From Adineta vaga (taxonomy: Eukaryota > Rotifera): a DNA stretch of 64,000 bases. A program made the translations under genes and the position numbers. The DNA lies in the NCBI GenBank assembly GCA_021613535.1, contig CP075492.1, positions 744,001-808,000 on the forward strand, given 5' to 3'. The notes under the pieces are model-generated. The model saw only the letters and a list, made by a program, of their open reading frames with translations. It was not told where the DNA came from and did no database searches. Numbering within the stretch: position 1 is the stretch's first letter; the number at the start of each line of letters is the position of its first letter. This document shows positions 45,696 through 56,806 of the stretch, one piece after another.

Positions 45696-47884
45696 CTAAT
45701 TTTGAATTGTTGATTTGGACCATGATTGAATTGATTCTTTACATGAGATAATTGTAGAATTAGTTTTATAAATAGATTCGATTGTTCGATACTTTTTCAA
45801 TAAAATTTCTCTGTCGATTAGTGGATTCGAAGCATGAAGTTCGTTTAATAATGTATTTAAATTTTTTTCTGAACTATTTGAACCAAAATGATGCTCAATC
45901 ACTCGATTGTAAATCTTTCTTGACCAACTTTTAATATCATTTTCACTAAGAATCAATTGTAAATGAGAACTAATATTTGAATCTATATTGTAATCGACAA
46001 GAATCTTTAAAACATCAATCAAATGAAGTAAATTTTCTGATGCATCTGATGTTAATCTAGTTTCTGTTTGAGCTTTAAGTATATCGTGTAATTTTGTTAT
46101 CGTCCATTTACGTTCAATCAACTTTTGAAGAAGAAGTCGAGCCTTGGATAAATTCCTATTTGATCCAATCCAATATGATTTTAATATTTTTCCAATCACT
46201 ATGAACTGGATCTTTTTTTCTAATGTTTCAAAATTTGTTGGACTTTGACCTTGAAAAAAGACTTCAATCAAATCTGTACTAGTCAAACTATACGTATTGA
46301 ATAGTTCCAAGATAGTTAAAATATCATCGATTGATCGCATTAGTTAGAGGCATGAACTAATGAATATTGCTGAAAGTTGTTCTTGTTCAGTGAGACGTTG
46401 AATAATATGATTGATTAACGATGCATCGTATTGTAGTTGTCTAAATTGTCCGAACAATTGATCTTCAATGTAACAGGAACGTATCTTTATTAGCCAATCA
46501 ATTTCATTAGATTTAAGGATGATTAATGGTCTGTCTGTTGATGTTTTGGCATAGATAAGAATATCATTAATAGTAGATAAAGATAATGATTGTATACGTT
46601 GTTTGTTAATCAAATGTCGTAGAAAAGTATCACGTTGTTCATTGAAGATACAATAGTTTTTCCATAGTTCTAATTGCGTTACGTATGAATGTTTCATCAG
46701 CATCTAATGGTAAATCGCTTAAACGAATACTCGGTTGAGACGGTCGAAATTTCTTGCCACATTCTCGGCAGTCGACTATGTACGAAGAAAATGTAGCTGC
46801 TACTTGTTCAGAACTTATCGCATGACTGTTAGGTCGCGTAATTATGGTTAATTGACGGCCCTAAATATTTTTCGTATTCATGTATGTCCTTGTGCTTGAT
46901 GAAAAGAATACTGAATTTTTTCGATGAATATAATATGATGATATGCGTTCTGAAGCTCGTTGAAAAGCCTCAATGGAGTTAAAAATAATGTCAAATGGCA
47001 ATGCCTCATATTCAACATTATTATGTCTGCCTGTACGCCTGTGACTGAGTACAAAATTATTCTTTTTAATATCTTGACGGTGGATGTCAAATTTTCTTTG
47101 AAGCCAAAAATAAAGTTCGTCTATAGTATCACATGGTACATGTTCAAGATCCAGCCGCAATTGATCTTCTATCTTTTCAATGTTTGTACAGATGAGACCA
47201 CAATGAAGTATTTGTGTCTTCTCTAATAATTCTGACCAAACTTTTTCTAAGATTGATTGTAAAATTGGCTTAACAGTAGACTCATCTGAATCCATACCCC
47301 AAATATTTAACTGACAGATAGTTTGATCGTATTCATATACTATCCATGTGTACCATGGTTCCTTACGATATTCATTGAATTTTTTATGTATTTTACAATT
47401 GGCTAACTAACCTATGTTTTTTTTCACTGAAGACAATACGTATTGGTACAGAATTCAAATCTTGAGATGGTACTGGATGCAATACATCGACAAGATAATC
47501 ACCTGCTGACAGTTGAGTAATCGACATCGATACAAAATATTGATTAGACGCACACCTGTGGCTGGTAGATGGCATACAACAAGATGACCCAAATGTTCTG
47601 GAAAAAGCTCATAAAGATATTTTCCGATTATATCTCGTTCGTTATCCGTGAAAGATATGTCTCTACCGACGGCTAGTTTCCATTTTAGATTCGTAATAGT
47701 TTTTATGTAAAATTGAACCGAGTTATCAATGATTTGAAGGATCTTATTGTTTAGACCGTTTGTATTAGCATATTGAGCTCGACATGTTTTGCAAGGATCG
47801 AGATATTGTGAAACTGATTTATCGCATGTCAAACACTTTTTAGCTATTTGGTCGATAATACCTGTCTGCTTCCAGCGTAATATA
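45696..47884 (-). pseudogene. Middle part of the giant locus: helicase tail and zinc-finger linker, broken
   Basis: Consecutive pieces carry one protein with several interruptions. From 5' to 3': a Cys cluster (CLTCDKSVSQYLDPCKTCRA), SAGDYLVDVLHPVPSQDL after a frameshift near 47555, CKIHKKFNEYRKEPWYTW, and a piece ending NTKNI at a TAG (46861-46863). The next codon reads GRQLTIITRPNSH in the same frame. A zinc-finger-like VDCRECGKKFRP follows, then a second frameshift near 46690. Next come a long helical stretch, a TAA (46344-46346) and another helical stretch ending IQN at a TAG (45696-45698). After that the SecA frame continues (AKYVRQLDNLF). The frame identity across each stop shows that this was one continuous gene with the SecA part. 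Confidence 0.65.
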
Positions 47885-49115
47885 CGTCACATAAATGAAA
47901 CAAAATCACTATCATATTGATGAACACTAAGAGCCACGAGAGCACGAGCTTCATCTTTAGTTTCTTTTGTAATTCCACCTATGTAAAAAAGTGAATTTGG
48001 TGCTGAGAGAATAGCAACGATTGTAGCAGTGCGAGTTTAAAGATACTTTTTGCCACCAATACCTGTATAGGCTTTGGCCATCGAAGCACTAAAACAAGGA
48101 TCAAGTGATAATTCGGAAAAGAGTTGGCCACGTATTGTTAAAGTTTTATTACCATCAATGCAAGATAAACGAGTAAGTAAATCAAATGTATTCGTGATTA
48201 AATTCAAATCAGGTTGGTCAAGAAATGGAAAGGTCTTTGAATCGAGACCTAACCGTAATATTTGAAGAATAGTTAAATCTAGTAAAGAACGAAGAATTTC
48301 AGGTTCAATATGTTCTCGTTTGAAGTCATTTTTATTGTAGAGACGTATACAATGACCATCACTAATAGTTCGTCCTGCTCGACCTTTTCGTTGCTGTGCT
48401 GATGAATGTGAAATTTGTATAGTTTCTATAACTGTTAGACGACGTTTTATATCAAAACGAGCTTCTTTAGCCAGACCAGAATCTATTACTAGACGAACAT
48501 TGTTTATAGTGAGCGACGTTTCCGCAACATTAGTACAAAAAACGACCATTCGTCGTTTCTCATTTTCATCATCAAAGTTCAATACTTTATCTTGTTCTTC
48601 AAGTGACATCGATCCATAGAGTGGCAAAGCTACACAATCTTTTGGAATAAAGCCGTCGTAATGACCTTCAGATTCACCGTCATACTCATTAGCTACTCGA
48701 CGGGCTAACAACATAGTAGCAACAGCACTTGGCTGAGTACAAACAATAAGACCATCTCGAAAATATTCAGTTGCATATTGAGGTAATTGAGTGCTCTTAC
48801 CACTACCAGTTTCGGCTCTTACAATCAATACCCTTTCAGTCTTCAATCGTCGACAGAATTCAGTACGTGAATTAAAAATAGGTAAGTTTGCTCTCATGCG
48901 TTCTTTCATACGTTGTTCGAATGACCTCAGTTTCTGTCGGTCAGAATATGCATTTCGCAAAACTTCAGTATTTACTGAAGCAATATCGTCACATTGCATT
49001 TCATTATCAATTGAGTTCTGAAGGAGTGAATCATTAACTGATGATTGGCGAGCTACCTTCCTTGGTGACGATGTACTTGATGAACTTCTTGATCGTTGAC
49101 TTCTTTTCTCGTTAT
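47885..49115 (-). pseudogene. DEAH-type RNA helicase part of the giant locus, lacking motif II
   Basis: The frame from about 49115 starts with an RS-rich stretch (RSQRSRSSSSTSSPRK), typical of spliceosomal DEAH helicases. It continues with motif I (VRAETGSGKSTQLPQ) and motif Ia (TQPSAVAT). After VANEYDGESEGHYDGF it jumps to VALPLYGSMSLEEQDKV, motif V (TNVAETSLTI) and motif VI (QRKGRAGRT). The DEAH box and the SAT motif that belong between are absent without any frame loss, so roughly 130-150 residues were deleted. After a TAA at 48037-48039 the same frame resumes with TATIVAILSAPNSLFYIGG, the helicase C-terminal region, up to a TGA at 47887-47889. Without motif II it could not hydrolyse ATP normally. 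Confidence 0.7.
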
Positions 49116-49669
49116 ATTATATTATAAGGCTTTATTTTAAGGCTATCAAGTAAGTACGACATAGTCAACTCGGTTTGAAATCACTTTAAAAAAGATGTCA
49201 AAAGAATAGTTTGAAAAGATAGATAGAGTAGAGGGTAAAAGAAAGGTAAAGACAATTTAAAAATGACTGCCAGCTTGATCGATTAATTGTAGAATTTAGT
49301 TGTTATAGGTGATTGTATGATTATGTTAATTTTGTGTGAAACACAGCACATGGTCGAATAATGTTACTCGCTGTTGTTTTATTCTATTTATGATATTTTC
49401 TAAAATTCTTCCTCGTTCGAGAATTTCTCTTCTTTGTTCTATCAAAGATGGATTTGTCAAATATTCATTGAAGAAAATGATCGACAATTTGTGTTGCAAA
49501 AAATCTTCGATAACGCTTGAGTTCGTTTCTAGTATTGTACAAGATAGTTTGTTCCAGTGGATGAGAGAGTGTGTTTGCATACATATGTTTGGCTTGAGCT
49601 TAATCTTATCAGCTTTGCTTGAAAAAATTAGAGGTTTAATAGATCTGAGAACTTAAAGATCGCATAGAG
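49116..49669. other. Intergenic upstream of the giant locus
   Basis: No supported gene. Two opposing short frames (49326-49580 minus, 49336-49656 plus) overlap the same bases and neither resembles a known family. The promoter of the giant minus-strand gene is expected here. Confidence 0.35.
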
Positions 49670-49725
49670 AGGGTGTGGGTGTGGATGAAAGTAGGAAGAA
49701 TACCCACACCTACACCCACACACGT
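49670..49725. repeat. Telomere-like hairpin
   Basis: The left arm GAGGGTGTGGGTGTGGA and right arm TACCCACACCTACACCCACA form an imperfect inverted repeat with a spacer of about 20 bases. Member of the dispersed family. Confidence 0.7.
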
Positions 49726-49959
49726 ACATAAGACATATATAAAAGAACACAAAGAGAAGAAAAGAAAAGTTAGAGATAACAAAGTATTAGCTGTTATCGC
49801 TAACACAAATTTTTTTCATTCTTCTTTTCTTTTTCTTTACGCGTGTCAGCATTCACCAATACGACAGTTTTTCTTTCTTTCTTTTCTTTTGAAGAAGAAC
49901 AAACATGTTATTTCATATTTTCGCTTCGTTATTTTGTCAGCTACTCGTTCGCTCACAAA

Positions 49960-50210
49960 TAGGGGTGTTACTTTATTCTTTATTATAAAGTAAAATAAAG
50001 AATAAAGGAAAAACTTTTGTCTCAAATGCCTCAAATAAATAGTCCATAAAAACATATGAGATCAGAGGGAATGTCACTGATGACAAAATAAGAATTGAGA
50101 TCAATATTTCCTATTGCTATATGAGTTATTTTTGCTGTTTATCACGTAATAAAAAATTAGTTTCTTTATTCTTTATTTTAAAGATAAATAAAAATAAAGT
50201 AACACCCCTA
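49960..50210. mobile_element. hAT-type MITE with 8-bp target-site duplication
   Basis: The element starts TAGGGGTGTTACTTTATT and ends with its exact reverse complement (50193-50210). Both sides carry the same 8 bases, CTCACAAA (49952-49959 and 50211-50218). An 8-bp duplication with T/CAGGGGTG-type ends is diagnostic of the hAT superfamily. At 251 bases, and with no coding capacity, it is non-autonomous. Terminal repeats and duplications are perfect, so the insertion is recent. A T/A-rich subterminal stretch (TTCTTTATT) is also mirrored. Confidence 0.88.
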
Positions 50211-50763
50211 CTCACAAAGGCATCTTATCCATTTTTAGTTAGAAATCGTAAGAAACAACATGACTCATTTTATCTGTTTAACTACAAAAGTATATAGAAA
50301 AAGAACAGGTTCGTAGCGGCAGTACCACAGAAAGTAAGTCGACAGCTCACCTCTAGAACAGTGGATTGAGGAGACAGTAAACTCTTATTGTTAGCCTTTC
50401 AAAGTAGTATAGTTTAACAGGAAAAATGCGGGTTAAAAGGAAAGTTAACAAAGAACTCTAGGCAGACAATAAAAAAAAACAACTTCTTATCAGACTCGGC
50501 TCCAAGCCTTGCTCAAAATAAGTTTGTTTACGAACTTACTTCATAACAGCTGCCATATGCGCACTTGGTAAAATTTTGAAACTGTATTATTTGTCATTTT
50601 ATCTTCTATTATACAGCTTCATTCATATTTATTACTGCACGATCGTCTGCAGTAACCATCGAACAAAGAATTTTCAGCTATAAAAAACTACATACACAAA
50701 CGCCACACTCCAAGGTCGACGCCGAGGTGCATAACGTCCAGTCGGTTCTTCAAGAATACACCA

Positions 50764-52026
50764 ATGTCGAAATTTAACATCCTCATATCCGGTTCCGGTA
50801 TCGCTGGTGGTGTCTTTGCATCCTGGCTGCTCCGTGCCTACCCCAAAGCCAACATCACCATAGTTGAGCGCGCTCCTTCACTCCGTCTGACTGGTGCCAG
50901 CGTCGACATACGCAGCACAGCCGTGGACGTCATCAAATGGATGGACGCGGAACAGAAGATCCGCAACCACACCACGAAAGAAGAAGGCATTCAATTCGTA
51001 AAAGCAAATGGCAAGGCCATCGCAACATTTGGAGCGACAGGCAGGACAGACATTCAGAGCATCACATCCGAGTTCGAGATCTTCCGCGGAGAGCTTGCAA
51101 AGATCTTCATCGATCCAGTCATCAAACGGGTAAAATTCATCTTTGATGAGTCAATCGACAGCTTTGACCAGCGTGGCGACGAAGTGGTCGTCACCTTCGC
51201 GAAGAGCAAGGAAGTGAAGACGTACGACCTTCTCGTGGCCGCAGATGGCCTTGGTTCGAATATTCGCGGCATGATGCTAAACAGCAGGCCACGTGAGCAA
51301 ATCTATGACGAGGGCATTCATATAGCATACTTCACCATCAAGAGAGACCTTCTCCAAGGCTGCCGCCTGGCAAAATGGTACAATGCGACAGGTGGACGTT
51401 GTATCTTCTTGCGTCCCGATCCCAATCCAGCTGGCCGCACCAGAGGTCATCTCATGAATATTACCACAAGAAAAGATATTCAAACAAAGGAGAGACTCAA
51501 TGAAGCTATAAGCGAAGGTAACGAAAGCTACATGCAACTGATGGAAGAGATGTTCCATGACGCAGGCTGGCTTGCACCAGAGGTACTGCGAGGCATGCGC
51601 GAAAGCGACGACTTCTACTGCAGTCTGTTTGCACAGGTCAGATCACCGAAAATCTACGATGGTCGCGTGGTCCTACTTGGCGATGCCGGCTACGCTACAT
51701 CCGGCTTTGGCACCAGTCTCGCAATTATGGGCGGTTATGTTCTTGCTGGAGAGTTATTGAATCATCCTGGCGATGTAAAAACAGCCTTGAGACGGTATGA
51801 AGAGCTCATGTTACCGTTTGTAAAGTATTCGCAGAGCACGTTTCCAGCAATGCAGCTGCTCAATCCGCAGACACAGTGGGGCATTAGAATCAGGAATACG
51901 ATTTTAGGTTTCGTGACAAAGACGAAGCTCGATCAATTGGCAATGACTGTATCTTCGGCGCTGGGTTTCTCAGAGAAGAAATTCCCCATGCCTGATTATC
52001 AGTGGCCGGCTAAATCTGAATACTAG
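50764..52026 (+). CDS. FAD-dependent monooxygenase, likely horizontally acquired (fungal/bacterial type)
   Basis: Intact, intronless frame of 420 residues from an ATG at 50764. The N-terminal Rossmann motif is LISGSGIAGGVFASWLL with IVERAP at the end of the second strand. The DG motif is LLVAADGLGSNIR (about residue 160). The FAD-ribityl motif is VVLLGDAGYATSGFGTS (about residue 300). Together these define a PheA/TetX/UbiH-like flavoprotein hydroxylase using NAD(P)H and O2; the substrate is unknown. It is far richer in G+C than its neighbours (35 of 60 bases at 50821-50880, 30 of 60 at 51841-51900) and uses C/G-ending codons. The roughly 120 bases before the ATG are also GC-rich, as if part of the transferred segment. 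No decay is visible. It is flanked by a hAT MITE and telomere-like repeats. Confidence 0.85.
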   Translation: MSKFNILISGSGIAGGVFASWLLRAYPKANITIVERAPSLRLTGASVDIRSTAVDVIKWMDAEQKIRNHTTKEEGIQFVKANGKAIATFGATGRTDIQSITSEFEIFRGELAKIFIDPVIKRVKFIFDESIDSFDQRGDEVVVTFAKSKEVKTYDLLVAADGLGSNIRGMMLNSRPREQIYDEGIHIAYFTIKRDLLQGCRLAKWYNATGGRCIFLRPDPNPAGRTRGHLMNITTRKDIQTKERLNEAISEGNESYMQLMEEMFHDAGWLAPEVLRGMRESDDFYCSLFAQVRSPKIYDGRVVLLGDAGYATSGFGTSLAIMGGYVLAGELLNHPGDVKTALRRYEELMLPFVKYSQSTFPAMQLLNPQTQWGIRIRNTILGFVTKTKLDQLAMTVSSALGFSEKKFPMPDYQWPAKSEY

Positions 52027-52236
52027 AATTTCTTACCCGTCGGAGCCTTTTTGGAGCATTCTAAAGATCCGGAGGTACTTTGGTCAGTGCAATTTGATTA
52101 TTCTTCACACAATAACATGATAATAAAATTCACATGAAATTCGTCTTGATCTTTTTTCTGTTGTTGTCTTTAATGTTTAGTTCTCCATTAAGTGTGATTA
52201 CCATCCATTTTTTGTTCTAGAGGTATAAAGCAAATT

Positions 52237-52401
52237 TTCGTTTCCACATTAAAGTGCGTACTGCACTTAACATTCGACCGACAACTATTCACAATGAACT
52301 ATACAGTGCTTTTAGTGATGAAGTTCCTTCTTGTCAAACAGTTGCGAGATGGTCTCAATGATTTCGGGAAGGTGGAGAAGGGATTAAAGACAGAGTTAGG
52401 A
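52237..52401 (+). pseudogene. Mariner-type transposase N-terminal HTH fragment
   Basis: The frame reads HIKVRTALNIRPTTIHNEL, YSAFSDEVPSCQTVARWSQ, stop, FREGGEGIKDR. This is the helix-turn-helix N-terminus of mariner-family transposases (pattern TVxRWxxxFxxGxxxxxD). The stop is TGA at 52359-52361, at a position that is probably Trp. The frame ends after about 55 codons, with no catalytic domain. No terminal repeats were found. Confidence 0.6.
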
Positions 52402-52967
52402 TGTAAGTATTTGTACTCGAGTATTTCGTGGTTTTTAAGTAAAAGAGTACAAGTATAAGTAGTCATAAAATTTACTCGTACTTATACTTGTACTTGAGAT
52501 TAGTAGAGAGTAATATCTTTGTTTTGCTGATCGAGGTATTTTTCGCTCCATTTATATGTCAACAGCTGTACTAGAGAGAGTGAGAAAACGGACATATATA
52601 CACCGAAAAAAACAGAAAAGATAATTGCATCAAGATCCTTTAAACTAAACTACATAAGATGTTTGAATAAAAATTTTTGTATAGATTTTCTTTTTACATG
52701 GAGATGTAATATGTGAATGTTTGCACAGTGTACTCTGATAGAGCAAGTCAAAATCTACGTTAGACAACAGAACTCAATAAGATATCGTATTTGTACATAG
52801 AACGCCAATAGAGGATATTTTTTTAATAGCTTGTTCTTATAATTTTGTCCAGCAATGTATAATTTAAAAAAATGTGCATTCAAAGAAACTTTACTCAAAG
52901 CTATTTTATTATATGAAAAAGAATAAGACGTTACTTTTCCAAATATATTATCGTGTTTAATTGAAAA
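52402..52967. other. Intergenic with a strong hairpin
   Basis: Within about 52444-52497, AGTACAAGTATAAGTA and TACTTATACTTGTACT are reverse complements close together, with related diverged copies just upstream from 52409. Otherwise AT-rich with no gene. Confidence 0.45.
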
Positions 52968-53744
52968 ATGAATGTATCAACACATCAAATAGCAAATATA
53001 ATTATTGATTATTCAATTATTGTTTTAACTTCAATTAGTATTGGTATTTCAACGATAATCTTTATATTTGTTATTTATCATTCGAATAGAACTTGGCATT
53101 CTTCTGATACAATAATACCTCTTCTCAGAGCAAACATGTATTTTACTTCTTAAAGAATATATTCGTGTTCAACCGGATCATCTATTCTCAATTGATACAT
53201 TATATGATGGAATTTATTGTCAAATTCATGCTTATTTATTATGGGCATCAACTTGTACAATTTATTATTCGACAACACTTTAATCATTTTACAATGAATT
53301 TTTTGTTTTATTATTATGATTCCTGGGATTTTTCTTGGTAATTTTATATATTTACATGATGATTATCTTTGTCACATAGATTATAAGAATATAAAAAACA
53401 TTCTTCTTACTGGTATTTTAGCTTATTCAATTGCATTATATGCAGCAACTGGAGATTATTATTATACATTAAGAAAATTAAAAAAGCAAGGAGATAATAA
53501 TTTAATTTGTACAATGACAAATATTCTACAAAAATATGCACGAAGAGATTTCATTATTCTTTTTCAAATTTGTATTCCTCTTGGCTCATTAATGATGGTT
53601 GGAATACCAGCGGTAACTGGATATTTACCACGGTGGTTATTACAACTTCAATAGTTTGCTTTTAGTTTAATGATAAACACTGTTACCACTATTCTTATTT
53701 TTATATCTTCGCAAGTTCGAATTTTATTTACTCACGGTCATTAA
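52968..53744 (+). pseudogene. Rhodopsin-like GPCR, multiply broken
   Basis: The start is MNVSTHQIANIIIDYSIIVL, with TM1 and the following HSNRTWHSS loop, LLRANMYFT (TM2 start), then a frameshift near 53150. Out-of-frame remnants follow, and a second open piece (53316-53654) contains LLTGILAYSIALYAATGDYYY and a PRWLLQLQ end. The frame closes with TAG (53652-53654), after which it would read FAFSLMINTVTTILIFIS, a TM7-like helix; the stop is probably a former Trp. More decayed than the other GPCRs of the window. Confidence 0.6.
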
Positions 53745-55039
53745 TATATTATTACAATCACACTGTTTAAAGAAAGAGAAAAAGAAGACGAATATTTTCT
53801 CCTACATTTTGTTTGTATTTATCACTTTGAAAATAGATAGATAAAAGTTTCATGTCTATTAATAAACCGTATTTTGAATAAGTATTAGTAATAACGGCGG
53901 AGTTGACTTTAAAATCAGTAATTGTAATCTTCTTTTTGGTGTCAAAAATACGATTTCATGGTCAGTGTAGATTTGTATCTTTGCTCACACCCTCACCCTC
54001 ACCCCTCAAGGTTTATATAAAGTTGGTTGTTTGAGGGAAAAAACCAATACTTATTTTTTATTTAGCATAAGTATATAAAGACATGTCTTTTCACTATTTT
54101 ATTTCATTTTTACTCTTCAATTTACTCATAACAAAACATTATCAACTCAAGAATTATCGCAGCTACCACTAGTACAGGTGCAGCAAACGCAACAGGTCCT
54201 GTACATAGAGCTCCCATCGCATTATCGCCAAGTAAACTTAATGTTGCTGAAACAGCTTATGAAGCAACAGTAAGAATTAGTGCGACTTTACAAGGTAATT
54301 TGGCAGAAACATTTAAAGCTCCTACAAAATAGGTCGATTTATGTGATAGCAAATAATAATGAACTAATCTCTTTTTTTTCTCTTTACAAATATATTTAAT
54401 CTTGATTTTTATTCTATTTAAAATAAAAGTTTGATGTCAATCATTTGATCGTACAATTAGAAATATCAGTTTTCTTCGTTGGATATGTTAAAATTGGTTG
54501 AGTTTGTTAATCATAAAACTGAGATCTACACTAACACTCACATCCACCCAAAACATGTGAAATATGGGTGTGTCGATGCATATTACCAATATCTTAGTGG
54601 TAACGATAAAGAAGCGTTCTGGTGTTTTTATTTTCATTGCCTAAATGAATTTGATTTTGCGTAAAGATTTATCATCGTTTGTTGTCACTCATAGTGTATT
54701 ACGTTTGTTTTATCTATATAATACTCTAAGCAATTAATGAAAGACAAATGTTTACATCATGAACTGTAATCTCAATAATATCTTATTTTTGATAAGGATA
54801 AAGAGTATATTTTTATTTGAATCGAACACGAACGAACAACACTTATTATTATGGGATGAACTCGCACATACGGTCACCATTGTTTTTTTGTCCTTCTATT
54901 CTTCTCTCTCCATCTCTTGTCATGTTCATATCTTGTCCACCGCTTTGTTCTACTTACATATATATATTTTTTTTTCTCGTTCTCTTCTATTCTTTTCTTT
55001 CGACGACAAGTATATCCCTAACACTAATTTCGCCTTAGG
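53745..55039. other. Intergenic with telomere-like patch and possible small gene remnants
   Basis: Contains CTCACACCCTCACCCTCACC CCTCAAGG (about 53984-54010), a degenerate family boundary. From ATG 54083 a signal-peptide-like stretch (MSFHYFISFLLFNLLI) runs out of frame. The +1 frame gives ATTSTGAANATGPVHRAP and AETAYEATVRISATLQGN, ending at TAG 54330-54332; this may be one small gene with a frameshift or unrecognised intron. A further imperfect hairpin lies at about 54536-54575. Confidence 0.35.
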
Positions 55040-55922
55040 ATGACTCGAAATGCTCTTGTTACTGGTGCTGCACGAGGTATTGGACGTGCCATTGCACTTC
55101 GTCTAGCAAAAGATGGCCTAAATGTTGCTGTTAATGATATCAAAGCAAATTCTACTGAATTAGAAGATACACAAAAAGAAATTGAAAAACTTGGTCGACA
55201 ATCAATTTCGATCATAGCCGATGTTTCCGATGAAAAACAAGTACAAACCATGATGAGAACTACAGCAAAAGAATTGGGTAGTTTGAACGTATGTATACTA
55301 ATCTATGAGCTATTTTGTTATTGTCATGCTTGTTACAACATAGGTAGTTATTGCTAATGCAGGAATTGCTCAAGTAAAACCATTACTTGAAATAACTGTT
55401 GAAGATTGGGATAAAGTATTCGGTGTGAATGCTCGTGGTGTTTTTCTTTGTTATCGAGAAGCTGCAAAAGTGATGATTGAACAAGGAAAAGGAGGGAAAA
55501 TTATTGGAGCTTGCAGTGTTTCTGGTTACAAAGCATCTCCAATGTTAAGTCATTATTCTGCTAGCAAATGGAGTGTTCGTGGTCTTACACAAGCAGCAGC
55601 AATGGAATTAGCGCAATATAAGATTACTGTCAATGCTTATTGTCCTGGTATGTTTTTAGAGAATGTGAAATATTTAGTTAGAGATTGAATTTTAGGAATT
55701 GTTGGTACAGCAATGTGGGATTTAATTGATGAAAAATTAGCTAAATATGAAAACAAAGAAAAAGGAAAAGTGATTGAAGAGTATTCAAGTAGACTTATTG
55801 CTCTTGGTCGAACTAGTGTTCCTGAAGATGTGGCAAATTTTGTTTCCTATTTAGCTAGTAAAGATTCAGATTATATGACTGGACAAAGTATTATGATCGA
55901 TGGTGGAATACAATTTTCTTAA
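55040..55922 (+). CDS. Short-chain dehydrogenase/reductase, three exons
   Basis: Exons 55040-55288, 55344-55647 and 55696-55922 join in phases 0 and 1 across 55- and 48-base introns (GTATGT donors; ACATAG and TTTTAG acceptors), giving 259 residues. Classical SDR motifs are present: [16 protein letters not shown] (NAD(P) binding), VNDI at the end of strand 2, IANAGIA (NAG), [10 protein letters not shown] (catalytic Ser) and [11 protein letters not shown] (YxxxK). The C-terminal end [12 protein letters not shown] is typical. The Asp after strand 2 favours NAD(H). It resembles acetoin/butanediol dehydrogenase-type SDRs; the substrate is unproven. It is intact and followed by a decayed partial copy at 56155. 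Confidence 0.85.
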
Positions 55923-56154
55923 ATTTTTCATTATTTCGATAGGAAACATTTTTCAACTTGTTTTTGTTTTCTTGCAAAATATCACATTTTGCGATCAATA
56001 CAAGGAACTTTCATTTCTGTTTCATATTAAATATAGAAAATGTAATGATGATTGTATTGAGAACAAATTATTCAGACAAATTGAACTAGTTTTATCCTTG
56101 ATAAATACCATAGCAGTTTACGTTGAGTAAGATCATTTCTGGATATAAGTAAAA

Positions 56155-56376
56155 AGCTTTATATTGCTAGAAAATGGGGTATGTGTGGCCTTACTCAAGC
56201 AGTTGCAATGGAATTAGGAAAATACAATATTAAAGTAAATGCTTGTTGTCCTGATAAGTTACAGAATACAACAAAAGATGAAATGATGAAGAACCTCTCT
56301 CAAATCGCGGCTCTCGGTTGCATTGCTATTCCAAAAGATGTAGCAAATTTTGTTTCGTTTTTAGCTAATAGCGATT
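56155..56376 (+). pseudogene. SDR gene fragment, tandem relative of the SDR at 55040
   Basis: It reads LYIARKWGMCGLTQAVAMEL, then YNIKVNACCPDK, then AIPKDVANFVSFLANSD. It parallels [19 protein letters not shown] and [18 protein letters not shown] of the intact gene. The catalytic Ser of the YSASK block reads Arg, the middle exon segment is shortened and the 5' half is missing. The 3' end is cut exactly at a telomere-like hairpin, so the last strand and stop are lost. Confidence 0.75.
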
Positions 56377-56437
56377 GAGGGTGAAGATGTGGGTATCTTA
56401 TCTTTCCCCGCATCATCACCCATCCTTACCTCTGCAC
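56376..56437. repeat. Telomere-like hairpin at the cut end of the SDR fragment
   Basis: TTGAGGGTGAAGATGTGGGTAT on one side and CATCATCACCCATCCTTACC on the other form an imperfect inverted repeat. It abuts the truncated SDR frame with no spacer. Confidence 0.6.
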
Positions 56438-56806
56438 TTTAGATATTGTCTTTTGTGCATCTCAATATAATGATTGGTGATCATTCTTGGACACTCATGT
56501 TGTTTGTTATAGATGAATTTAAAGTCTTAATTGTTTATATTGAATATTTTTATAAAAAAGAAAATAATCAGGTTAGTAAGAAATTTTCGAAGTTTTTATT
56601 TTATTTTTTTAATTGCATGGAAACATTTAGCTCTCAACAATGTATGCGGCATTACTATCTATGCACATAGTAACAGAACATACACTATTGAAAGTTAATT
56701 GTATTTTTGCAATTAAAAAATAAAAATAAAACTCTGAAAACAGAAACAACAACAACTTTTTACAATACCAATACTTATGTGTTCAATCGTTCATTATAGT
56801 TATCTT

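Noticed and set aside
49326-49656. Opposing ORFs upstream of the giant locus
   Set aside because: They cover the same bases on both strands; neither has a recognisable motif or splice context.
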